Source of the DNA: Halioglobus japonicus
Lineage (GTDB): Bacteria; Pseudomonadota; Gammaproteobacteria; Pseudomonadales; Halieaceae
Direction: 5' to 3'
Assembly: GCA_902705825.1 (NCBI GenBank)
Contig: CACSIL010000050.1
Location: 1 to 34,909 of the forward strand
DNA length: 34,909 nucleotides
A model generated the notes under the pieces. The model ran no database searches. It saw only the letters and a program-made list of their open reading frames with translations, and had not been told where the DNA came from. Numbering within the stretch: position 1 is the stretch's first letter; every line of letters begins with the position of its first letter. A program made the translations under genes and the position numbers. This document shows, one piece after another, positions 1 to 6,552 of this stretch.

Positions 1-2
1 CA

Positions 3-272
3 CACTGGCACAATCTCAACACATTGTTCAGCTACCCGGAAGACATCCGCAAAGCCATCTACACGACGAACGCCATCGAGTCGCTCAACAGTGTCATACG
101 AAAGGCTGTCAAAAAGCGGAAGCTGTTTCCGACTGATGACTCGGCACTGAAAGTGATCTACTTGGCAATCCAGCAGGCGTCGAAAAAATGGACTATGCCG
201 ATCCGTAATTGGAAACTGGCACTGAATAGATTTATGATCGAGTTCGATGAGCGCTTGGCGGATTACATTTAA
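3..272 (+). CDS. IS256-family transposase, C-terminal fragment
   Basis: This is the last 89 codons of a DDE transposase that begins before the window. The frame is open from the first full codon, so the fragment is cut by the window edge rather than starting here. The motif TTNAIESLNSVIRKAVKKR is characteristic of the IS256/mutator (transposase_mut) family; the Glu in NAIE is the third catalytic acidic residue of the DDE triad. The tail NWKLALNRFMIEFDERL is the usual C-terminus of these roughly 400-aa enzymes, so this end looks intact. The gene lies at the extreme left next to unrecognised genes, so the element marks an insertion point at the edge of the island. Whether the whole IS is functional cannot be judged here. 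The family call is confident. Confidence 0.93.
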   Translation, partial: HWHNLNTLFSYPEDIRKAIYTTNAIESLNSVIRKAVKKRKLFPTDDSALKVIYLAIQQASKKWTMPIRNWKLALNRFMIEFDERLADYI

Positions 273-276
273 CCCT

Positions 277-305
277 GGCAGTTACACAGAATTATTTACA
301 GGGTC
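277..305 (+). repeat. Candidate right terminal inverted repeat of the IS256-type element
   Basis: Immediately after the transposase stop lies GTTACACAGAATTATTTACA followed by GGGTC. IS256-family ends typically carry a GTTACACA-type block and a short T/A-rich stretch ending in a few GC base pairs, just outside the transposase stop. The left repeat is outside the window, so pairing cannot be tested. Confidence 0.5.
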
Positions 306-384
306 CAAGTGACCAGGCCGCCGCCTAATTCAGATGGCCAAACACCACTTTTGACAATAACTCCTATCTTGAGTGCCTGAAGGC

Positions 385-1152
385 CTACCCCTCGATCGAA
401 CGAGGCTCCTGCTCGCATTCTTCAGATTCCAGAAAGCACTGTACTTCAGGCTGAGCCAGTATAACTTCGCTAGCAACATTTACAAATATTGCGGCTATTA
501 CGATGACAAGTATGAACTTCGCATATCTCACCAATTTTTGTGTTATCGCGTCCGATTTAATCCGCCGCCCCCAGCCTTTCTCATGGTATTGTTTGAAAAA
601 GCTTCTGTTGCGAATAATTGCATTTGTAATGTCTCTGAGTTTTTTTAACTCAACATCTAAATCTAGTTCATGATCTTCGATCTTAGTTACCAGCTCTTCA
701 GCGTCAGTCTTCGCTCGAGGAAACTTATCGACGAGCTCCACGATATTCTTTAAATCGCTGCTTGGCTCAAGATTATGTACTTCTTTGTACATCGACCCCA
801 TGAGGCTTCGAAGCAACCTATGCTGCTCTCGGGCAACATGAAGGCAGATTCGGGCTGCAACAGTATAGTGCCCAAAATAGGCCCGCTGGAGCTGAGCCAA
901 TTGGATCACCTCATGCTGCGGTTTCAATTCGTCCGTAAGCGCATACTCCACGATTGCGAGCCTAGCTCTATCAATTTGCCAGCGCAGGTCTTTGAGCTCG
1001 CTAGGAAGTGATTCTCGGAAAAAATCATCGTTAGCATTTTTCCGGTGATGTTCCTCCTCGAATGCCTTCGATATCGCATGACTTTCACTAATCAAAACGC
1101 GGCATATTTTTCGAAGGACTCGAAGCTTTTTTATGTAATGCTTTTTATTCAA
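385..1152 (-). CDS. Hypothetical protein with C-terminal membrane anchor
   Basis: I do not recognise this 255-aa protein. It is charged and mostly helical for about 200 residues, with KKLRVLRKICRVL near the start and a likely coiled-coil stretch DELDxD-like around residues 150-180. A single strong hydrophobic segment near residues 215-235 (AKFILVIVIAAIFVNVASEV) is followed by an acidic tail containing two cysteines. That layout suggests a cytoplasmic helical domain tethered by one C-terminal transmembrane helix. The start is TTG; a stop codon sits directly upstream in frame, so no longer start exists. It is AT-rich compared with the mobilisation genes and is transcribed leftward toward the IS. 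It may be cargo of the accessory island, but no function can be assigned. Confidence 0.6.
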   Translation of the reverse strand: MNKKHYIKKLRVLRKICRVLISESHAISKAFEEEHHRKNANDDFFRESLPSELKDLRWQIDRARLAIVEYALTDELKPQHEVIQLAQLQRAYFGHYTVAARICLHVAREQHRLLRSLMGSMYKEVHNLEPSSDLKNIVELVDKFPRAKTDAEELVTKIEDHELDLDVELKKLRDITNAIIRNRSFFKQYHEKGWGRRIKSDAITQKLVRYAKFILVIVIAAIFVNVASEVILAQPEVQCFLESEECEQEPRSIEG

Positions 1153-1271
1153 TTACGTCTCATTGTGCAGAAAGTCTGGAGTTTAACCAAAACACCACAG
1201 GGCAACATCGCTACTCACGCTTCGAGAGAATTCCCCAGACTGGAAACATAATCCAGTTTTTATTGCATTTA

Positions 1272-2081
1272 TTACTCTGAAGTTGGAACTTGAAGATCTA
1301 GATACCTTTCCAAGCTAGGCTTCGGATTCTTGAAAAAATGCTCACTTAGCCAGAGTGAAACGCGGTTAAAAGCCGTCGTTGTGCTAAAAGACGGAAGTAT
1401 CATCTCTTGTGCAACTCGGGAGTCAAACTTCCGCAATTCATAAAGCGAGAGAATAAAATCGTCGGTGCTGTCGCTAAGCGGCTTCATTTGTGTCGCGTGC
1501 GCGTTCAATTTCACCAACCATACTTGTGCACTTTCAAGATTCACTGGCACGGGAACACCCATTTCGTTGGATAGCTCCTGAATGGCACTCTTCATGGCAT
1601 CATCGCGATTGCCAATTTTCTTATAGCTTTCAACAACCTTACCCGTTATGTAGGACATGGAGTGACACATGCAATCCAGCATATTTTCTGCCACCAACTC
1701 AACTTGTTTTTGATAGAGATCGCTCAATTCTTTAAAAGCGGTAGGATCAATTACCTCAGAATCAATAGGGTCGTCGCCAAATATCTCAAACTCATCACTG
1801 ACCGATTTCCACTCAATATGATTGGCAAGGGCATGCCAATCCTCATCATCAATGATGGCGCCCTGGCCAGGTAGGCTTAATGCCATCATTTCGACAGTCA
1901 ACACGAGTTTATGCAGTTGGGGGAGGGTTACTTTATTTCGCGTCCTACGCTTTTCACGCACTGCATATATCAGAGCGTGCGCTAAAAGCATGGCTTTGCT
2001 TTTTTGTATATCTGAGTTCAAACCAAGAATTCCTTTCGTCCACTTACCTCTTGTCCATTGGGGCAAGTTGTACCATTTCAA
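1272..2081 (-). CDS. Hypothetical protein, mostly helical
   Basis: This is an unrecognised 269-aa soluble protein. It starts MKWYNLPQWTRGKWTKG and contains a basic stretch REKRRTRNKVTLPQLHKL, an acidic middle (residues about 95-115) and helical segments to the end. No signal peptide, transmembrane helix or catalytic motif is evident. The initiator appears to be TTG with an in-frame stop two codons upstream; an ATG at the KAMLLAHAL position is a possible shorter start. It shares the leftward strand with the 255-aa gene, with about 120 bases between them, so the two could be co-transcribed. It faces away from the rightward gene at 2280, leaving a roughly 200-base AT-rich divergent promoter region. 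Confidence 0.6.
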   Translation of the reverse strand: MKWYNLPQWTRGKWTKGILGLNSDIQKSKAMLLAHALIYAVREKRRTRNKVTLPQLHKLVLTVEMMALSLPGQGAIIDDEDWHALANHIEWKSVSDEFEIFGDDPIDSEVIDPTAFKELSDLYQKQVELVAENMLDCMCHSMSYITGKVVESYKKIGNRDDAMKSAIQELSNEMGVPVPVNLESAQVWLVKLNAHATQMKPLSDSTDDFILSLYELRKFDSRVAQEMILPSFSTTTAFNRVSLWLSEHFFKNPKPSLERYLDLQVPTSE

Positions 2082-2279
2082 GCCACTCTAGCTCAAAAAT
2101 ACCAATTCCGCTAGAACTGGACGGGGATTTTTATTACACTGAGGGACTTGTCACAGAACAATCTGGGCACCTCGAGAAACCGATATTTTCCATTAAAACA
2201 ATATGTTAAGTGACGCATGAAAATTTGAGCTAAAGTTTTCGGCTGTCGTTTCAGTAAATTTGAGAGAATTATTTAGTAA

Positions 2280-3374
2280 ATGGCGAGTGGTTCACTAGAG
2301 AATATTGGGCAAGCGATTGTGGGACTCCGTACCAATATGCGCCTAGATCCAAAATACAGACGACTTCCGCATAGGAGCCTAAAGCATGAACTGGCAAATA
2401 TGTTTAGGATCGAGGCTGTTAACCTTAAAACTGGAGAGGACGGGAAACCATACAACCAAAATAGCATTTACAAAATGGTCGATAGTGCCACTATCGAGAC
2501 AAAATCTTCGAAGATTGACAACAAGCTTCTTGGTGCCGTCGTCAAAAGTTTGTGCGCAGGTCTTACCGAAGACCAATCTCAATTAATTGAACTAGCCGAA
2601 GAACGAATCACTAGAGCCTACACGGGCTCGTTTTTTAAGGATCAGATCCTGCTCGTCCATCACAACTCCTCCCATGATAGTAAATTAGTTTCCGGGCTAA
2701 TATTTACTTATCGTGCTGTTCACGGCCCTGTGGAGTTTACAGCGCCATTCCCGGCAGGTAGAAATGTGCTGGATCGGGACGCCGAAAAGCTAGGTTCACT
2801 CAAAGGTTATATAACAAGAACGAGAAATGAAACTATTTTTACCGGCATCCATGACAAAGTAGGCGATGTCGAGCCCCGCACCCGATTCTATTTCTGCCCG
2901 ACCCACCCGAATCCAAGTTCGATAACTTTTGGAACTATCCATACCACGGATAAATCAAAGCCGTCGACACTGGTTGATGTTTGCTTCGTGGTTGAACGTT
3001 TAACTGCTGAAACGCTGAATATGGCAAAACGGAACATCACAGATGCGGCTGCAATTCAGTCTCTAGAGTGCTTATTGACAAACAAGCAAGCTGTACTTGA
3101 GCTCTATCGAAACGGCATTAGTGAACCCGAGAAAGGCTCCGAGGTATGGGATGCGATCACATGTCTTACAAAGCACCGAGAATTTGAGGAATGCAATTTT
3201 CTACACAACCTCGCAGAAATGAGAGCAATCATCCGGCAGTCATTGTCTAATGTCCCTAAGTCCCTCGAGCGACAGCTACCAAATTTGGGGGAATTGCTTC
3301 CAGACGCACACACACTCGACGTTCAACGAAGAGTCGACGAAATAGAACAGATAATTCACCGGCTCAAGCTTTAG
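2280..3374 (+). CDS. Hypothetical protein with possible N-terminal DNA-binding-like region
   Basis: This 364-aa protein is not one I recognise. Residues 1-50 (IGQAIVGLRTNMRLDPKYRR, then SLKHELANMFRIEAVNL) and 60-100 (NQNSIYKMVDSATIETKSSK) look like short helices that could form a helix-turn-helix-like region. A mixed alpha/beta central part of about residues 115-240 contains ILLVHHNSSHDSKLVSGLIF and RFYFCPTHPNPSS. The last 100 residues are helical. There is no signal peptide or membrane segment. The ATG start follows an AT-rich stretch. It is divergent from the 1272-2081 gene and lies in an island rich in conflict genes, so an unknown defence role is possible but is only inference. Confidence 0.6.
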   Translation: MASGSLENIGQAIVGLRTNMRLDPKYRRLPHRSLKHELANMFRIEAVNLKTGEDGKPYNQNSIYKMVDSATIETKSSKIDNKLLGAVVKSLCAGLTEDQSQLIELAEERITRAYTGSFFKDQILLVHHNSSHDSKLVSGLIFTYRAVHGPVEFTAPFPAGRNVLDRDAEKLGSLKGYITRTRNETIFTGIHDKVGDVEPRTRFYFCPTHPNPSSITFGTIHTTDKSKPSTLVDVCFVVERLTAETLNMAKRNITDAAAIQSLECLLTNKQAVLELYRNGISEPEKGSEVWDAITCLTKHREFEECNFLHNLAEMRAIIRQSLSNVPKSLERQLPNLGELLPDAHTLDVQRRVDEIEQIIHRLKL

Positions 3375-3557
3375 ACGACACAATACAGGACTCAGGTTCT
3401 TGAGGGTTTAATGTGCTAGATTTATCTGCTTTTTTGGCAGCAAATCAATAAGCTAGTCTAAATCGTCACGACCCGATACCCGCTAGCTGTTCCCGTACAA
3501 TACGATTACCCCGATGGTGCAGCAACGGAAACACCCTACGAAACATGTATACCACAG

Positions 3558-3690
3558 GGCCACCAAGCCTGAGGTAATACGAACTCGGTTCAGTCTCTGA
3601 CGCTACGCGGAACCTGTGCGCCAAGGACCACTGAATCTGAAGTACTACGTGCATCGTTTACGTCCCTGACGCTACGCGCAAGCTGCGTGC
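3558..3690. repeat. Two degenerate ~68-bp tandem repeats
   Basis: Two adjacent blocks align along their length. Each begins GG(C/A)CCAC and ends with an identical CTGACGCTACGCG core (3597-3609 and 3666-3678, 69 bases apart) followed by similar AACCTG/AAGCTG GTGC text. A more diverged third copy may precede them around 3495-3550 (ATACGATTAC and CCCTACGAAAC). No gene overlaps. The repeats run directly into the perfect hairpin at 3685. They could be a recombination-site array, a remnant of a mobile element or a repeat-borne RNA. Confidence 0.55.
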
Positions 3691-3733
3691 TGTATTACAC
3701 TGGTCATTTCTTGACCAGTGTAATACAGCACGC
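3685..3733. repeat. Perfect inverted repeat, 22-bp arms, 5-nt loop
   Basis: The left arm 3685-3706 (starting GCGTGCTG, ending CTGGTCA) is exactly complementary to the right arm 3712-3733 (starting TGACCAG, ending CAGCACGC), with TTTCT as the loop. No mismatch was found. No T-run follows, so an ordinary Rho-independent terminator is less likely. A transposon-end hairpin, a folded recombination site or a processed RNA are alternatives. It closes the degenerate repeat block and precedes a GC-rich gene-free stretch. Confidence 0.85.
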
Positions 3734-3735
3734 TT

Positions 3736-4030
3736 GCCAAAGGGCCCGTTGCACGCCCCTGTTGGATACCCCCGGCGTGGTGAAGCTCAGGCATCGAGCT
3801 TGACCTGCACCACCCGAACGTCTGGGCGTTCGATCACCACTTAGGGAGCCTCCGAGCTGCCCCAGGACCCCATGGCCAGGATGGAGACTTCGCTCTCCCC
3901 CTTGGAGCCCCCATCGACCAAGCGTGCATTTCATAGCCCCTGGACCCCTTGACCAACCGTGCGCCGATTGGATGGCGCTACCTGAAGATGGAGAGAGCAC
4001 CGACAGATATCATTTAGGTGTGTTATGTCG
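3736..4030. other. Gene-free GC-rich stretch with local hairpins
   Basis: I see no convincing protein here; both strands give low-complexity readings rich in Gly, Pro and Arg. Several small inverted repeats are visible: AAGCTC with GAGCTT around 3782-3801, GAACG with CGTTC around 3819-3833, and an outer GGTG/CACC pair enclosing the first. Base composition is much richer in GC than the genes on either side. The stretch could be the noncoding part of a lost mobile element. That is inference, and no family is assigned. Confidence 0.35.
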
Positions 4031-4034
4031 GGTA

Positions 4035-4062
4035 TTGCATTCCTGAATAGAGCTGGTAATAT
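4035..4062 (+). promoter_or_regulatory. Candidate sigma-70 promoter for the E2-E1-JAB operon
   Basis: TTGCAT (4035-4040) and TAATAT (4057-4062) are separated by 16 bases and lie about 43 bases upstream of the first gene's ATG. That gene has a GAGG ribosome-binding site at 4093-4096. This is the only good promoter-like pair I see before the five tightly packed genes. Confidence 0.4.
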
Positions 4063-4104
4063 GCCGACCCCCACATGTTGTGGTTCGTATCAGAGGTAAC
4101 CACT

Positions 4105-4317
4105 ATGGCTAGGAGGCGAATTACAGTCACGGAAGAGAGCGATGCCGGTCGGAATAAGAAATTTCGGGACAATGTTACCGGAGAACACATGACCAGGACG
4201 CAGCTCGTCGGCAAGATCAAGAAAGGGCTGTACGACGATTATCATCTTCGAAAAATCAATGGGTTAGATACGCCGGTATCCAACCCAAATGGCCGTGACA
4301 ACGATAAATTAGGGTAA
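4105..4317 (+). CDS. Small DUF3892-like protein ending in Leu-Gly
   Basis: This 70-aa protein resembles the small DUF3892-type family in its second half, which reads YHLRKINGLDTPVSNPNG and ends DNDKLG. The order strand (RRITVTEES), strand (KKFRDNVTG), helix (RTQLVGKIKKGLY), strand (YHLRKINGL) and flexible tail is my reading of its secondary structure. The family's function is unknown to me. ATG 4105 was chosen because GAGG at 4093-4096 is well spaced; upstream in-frame codons lack a site. It is the first gene of the operon, three bases before the next start. Its size and C-terminal glycine make it a conceivable substrate for the E1/E2 modules downstream, but related proteins occur without E1 genes, so this is speculative. 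Confidence 0.8.
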   Translation: MARRRITVTEESDAGRNKKFRDNVTGEHMTRTQLVGKIKKGLYDDYHLRKINGLDTPVSNPNGRDNDKLG

Positions 4318-4320
4318 TAA

Positions 4321-4671
4321 ATGTACGCGATCATGCTTCTCAGACTCTTTGCGGGGCCCACAGGGTTATTTCTTCTGGGCATCGTGGCCTGGGGTTTCTT
4401 TGCGATCATTTTACCGAGCCATTTTGCGGGCTCGGCGGTGCTTTCCCAGGTGGCCGAGAGCTTATCGGGTATCGCAATGCCTGCAGGCGCCGTGATATCC
4501 CTAGCCGCGCTCACTTGGGCAGGAATGCAGACCCACGTTTTGTGGCAATGGCATCGAGGCGAGGGCGACTTTTGTTGGCGATGCTCAGGGGTCCTGGCAC
4601 AGCGCCATGGCCGCTATGGGGCCTACCTCAAGTGCATTGCATGCGGAGCGACGAAGAAAGGAATGCGCTAA
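4321..4671 (+). CDS. Membrane protein with topoisomerase-type C4 zinc ribbon
   Basis: A 116-aa protein with two probable transmembrane helices (about residues 12-32 and 50-70) and a C-terminal zinc ribbon. The ribbon reads CWRCSG (C85, C88), then QRHGRYGAYLKC (C105) and IACG (C108). The spacing and the R-x-GRYG-x-(F/Y) core match the C4 zinc finger found at the end of bacterial topoisomerase I, which binds single-stranded DNA. Here it is attached to a membrane anchor. The start follows two tandem stops of the preceding gene, which suggests translational coupling. It may bring nucleic acid, or a partner protein, to the membrane. I know no characterised protein with this exact layout. Membership in the operon is supported by spacing and strand. 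Confidence 0.8.
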   Translation: MYAIMLLRLFAGPTGLFLLGIVAWGFFAIILPSHFAGSAVLSQVAESLSGIAMPAGAVISLAALTWAGMQTHVLWQWHRGEGDFCWRCSGVLAQRHGRYGAYLKCIACGATKKGMR

Positions 4672-4695
4672 GGCGCTGGGTAATCTGATGAGCAG

Positions 4696-5379
4696 ATGGA
4701 CAAAAAAGCAGCAACTTTTAAAGCAAGGCGCAGTAGCATGGCAAACGATCTAAAGTCGGAGAATTTTAAGAGCCTGTTCTTCATTCTAGCGGCATCTTTA
4801 GTTGCATCCGTTTTACTCCAGTTTGATTTGAAGAACGCTGAAAATTTCACCGAGTTAGCAGTCGCCGGTACTGGAGGCTTACTGTTGTCCGCACTGTTGG
4901 TCATGGTGGCCAATCTCATACCTCAAAGCATTAAACATAAGTTGGTGTTCACGCGGATGAGCCATGAGCTGCCCGCTTGCCGTGTAGATAGGTTATCTCG
5001 AAGCGAACCGCGAATTGACTATGATCTGGTTCGGGCTAAATGGCCAGATGTTTTTGAGGAGGGGCTGGATGGCAGTGTGAGGAATAGCCGTTGGTATCAG
5101 CAGATTTATAAGCCGGTTAAAAACGAACCATCGGTGCTCCAAGCCCATCGCAGTTTTTTGCTTTATCGAGACGCTTTTTCGGGGCTGCTGTTGATACTCA
5201 TAACCACATCAGTCTTCGCGCTGTTAAGCGAGCCTGTCTTTCAGGTGAAGCTAAGTCCTTGGGTGCCAATCGCTCAGGTGGTTCTAACACTAATAGCGCT
5301 GGTGGCAGCGCGCGTCGCAGGAAATCGATTTGTACTGAATGCGGTAGCAGCCGCCGAACAAGATCAAGTGCAGGAGTAG
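4696..5379 (+). CDS. Four-helix membrane protein, possible effector of the operon
   Basis: 227 aa with hydrophobic helices at about residues 27-42, 53-75, 161-177 and 190-206, arranged as two pairs around a soluble segment of some 85 residues. The soluble part carries a conserved-looking RNSRWYQQIYKP (119-130) and AHRSFLLYRD just before helix three. This layout recalls the small multi-TM proteins (SLATT- or 4TM-like) that act as membrane-disrupting effectors in nucleotide-signalling and ubiquitin-like defence operons, but I cannot assign it to one family. A second ATG at 4738, with AAGG upstream, could be the true start and would give 213 aa. It ends three bases before the MBL gene, whose AGGAG ribosome site overlaps this gene's end, so the two are coupled. 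Confidence 0.8.
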   Translation: MDKKAATFKARRSSMANDLKSENFKSLFFILAASLVASVLLQFDLKNAENFTELAVAGTGGLLLSALLVMVANLIPQSIKHKLVFTRMSHELPACRVDRLSRSEPRIDYDLVRAKWPDVFEEGLDGSVRNSRWYQQIYKPVKNEPSVLQAHRSFLLYRDAFSGLLLILITTSVFALLSEPVFQVKLSPWVPIAQVVLTLIALVAARVAGNRFVLNAVAAAEQDQVQE

Positions 5380-5382
5380 ATT

Positions 5383-6552
5383 ATGAAAGCCACAATAACA
5401 CTTTTCCCCGTCGATGATGGTGATATGACTTTGATGCAATTGGCGGATGAGGACAAAACTTGCTTGTTGATCGACTGCAAAATCCGTTCTGCGGCAGATG
5501 ATGGCGAGGATGACACACCCGACGTTGCCCACGAGCTGAGAAAGCGGATCAAGACTGATAACAACAACCGCCCTTACGTGGATACGATGTTGTTGAGCCA
5601 CCCCGATGAAGACCATTGCCTGGGCCTTAGGAATCATTTCTGGCTGGGGCCTGTCTCTGAGTACGCTGATGATGACAAGCCGCAGTCTGAGAAACGTATA
5701 ATCATCCGTCAACTTTGGTCATCCCCTATAGTTTTCAGGCGTGCAACTAAGAAGCAGCCTCTATGCGATGATGCTGAGGCGTTCAAGGCCGAGGCTAAAC
5801 GGAGGGTGACGGCAAACCTGAAATCGAAATTTTCGGTATCTGATGGAGACAAAATCTTGATTCTAGGTGAGGACGAGAACGGAAAGACCGACGATCTCAC
5901 CCCAATATTAATTAAGTGCGGTGAAAGGATACAAGGGGTCAATGGTCAAGCCACAGAGTACCTGTCCGCTCATCTTCTAGCTCCTATTGGTATGCAAGAC
6001 GACGATCAAGAAGAGGTTCTATCTAAGAATAACTCTAGCGTGATCATAAATTATGAAGTTAAGAATTCAGCATTTAGTGACCACGGTAGCCGGTTCCTAT
6101 CCGGCGGGGATGCTGAAGTGGAAATCTGGGAACGAATTTCAGACGAGTATGAGGCCACTGATCTTGAATATGATTTACTTCAAGCGCCGCACCATTGCTC
6201 CTGGAGGTCGCTTTCGCACGATAGCTGGTCGAAGAAGGGTGAGGATGCCAAAGTGTCTACGAAAGCCCTTTCCGCGCTTGGGCAAGCTAGGAAAGGCGCT
6301 ATCATCGTTTCGAGTAGCAGGCCCATAGTTGATGACAAAAACGATCCACCGTGCATTCGTGCAAAGCGGGAGTACCGCTCGATACTCGGCAGTTCGGGGA
6401 TTTTCAAATGCACCGGTGAGGAGCCGACCACATCGAACCCAGCGCCATTAAAGATTGAAGTAGCTAGTAGCGGATTTGTATTAGCGGTGGGCGCGTCTGC
6501 CGCTGCAGCTGTAACGTCTTCTAAGCCACCCCGAGCTGGTCGATGGCGATAG
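5383..6552 (+). CDS. ComEC-like metallo-beta-lactamase-fold hydrolase
   Basis: 389-aa soluble MBL-fold protein. Metal-binding motif I is SHPDEDHCLGL (H73, D75, D77, H78), in which the usual second His is Asp, as in ComEC/Rec2-type MBL domains. Further family marks are NNSS at 216-219, LSGGDAE at 239-245 and APHHCS at 268-273 (H270, H271). There is no signal peptide and no competence-channel region, so it is a stand-alone cytosolic hydrolase. ComEC-like domains act on nucleic acids or cyclic phosphodiesters; the substrate here is unknown. MBL proteins next to E1/E2/JAB genes have been noted in comparative genomics of prokaryotic ubiquitin-like systems. The last ten bases overlap the next gene, which strongly implies joint translation. 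The low-complexity Ala-rich tail (about 365-389) probably is disordered. Confidence 0.92.
   Translation: MKATITLFPVDDGDMTLMQLADEDKTCLLIDCKIRSAADDGEDDTPDVAHELRKRIKTDNNNRPYVDTMLLSHPDEDHCLGLRNHFWLGPVSEYADDDKPQSEKRIIIRQLWSSPIVFRRATKKQPLCDDAEAFKAEAKRRVTANLKSKFSVSDGDKILILGEDENGKTDDLTPILIKCGERIQGVNGQATEYLSAHLLAPIGMQDDDQEEVLSKNNSSVIINYEVKNSAFSDHGSRFLSGGDAEVEIWERISDEYEATDLEYDLLQAPHHCSWRSLSHDSWSKKGEDAKVSTKALSALGQARKGAIIVSSSRPIVDDKNDPPCIRAKREYRSILGSSGIFKCTGEEPTTSNPAPLKIEVASSGFVLAVGASAAAAVTSSKPPRAGRWR

Noticed and set aside
3685..3733. Perfect hairpin as an ordinary Rho-independent terminator
   Set aside because: No T-run follows on either strand and the nearest upstream gene ends about 310 bases earlier.
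3704..4000. Leftward 98-codon frame over the hairpin-rich stretch
   Set aside because: Gly/Arg/Ser-rich text with no recognisable domain, spanning strong inverted repeats; it looks like a chance frame in GC-rich DNA.
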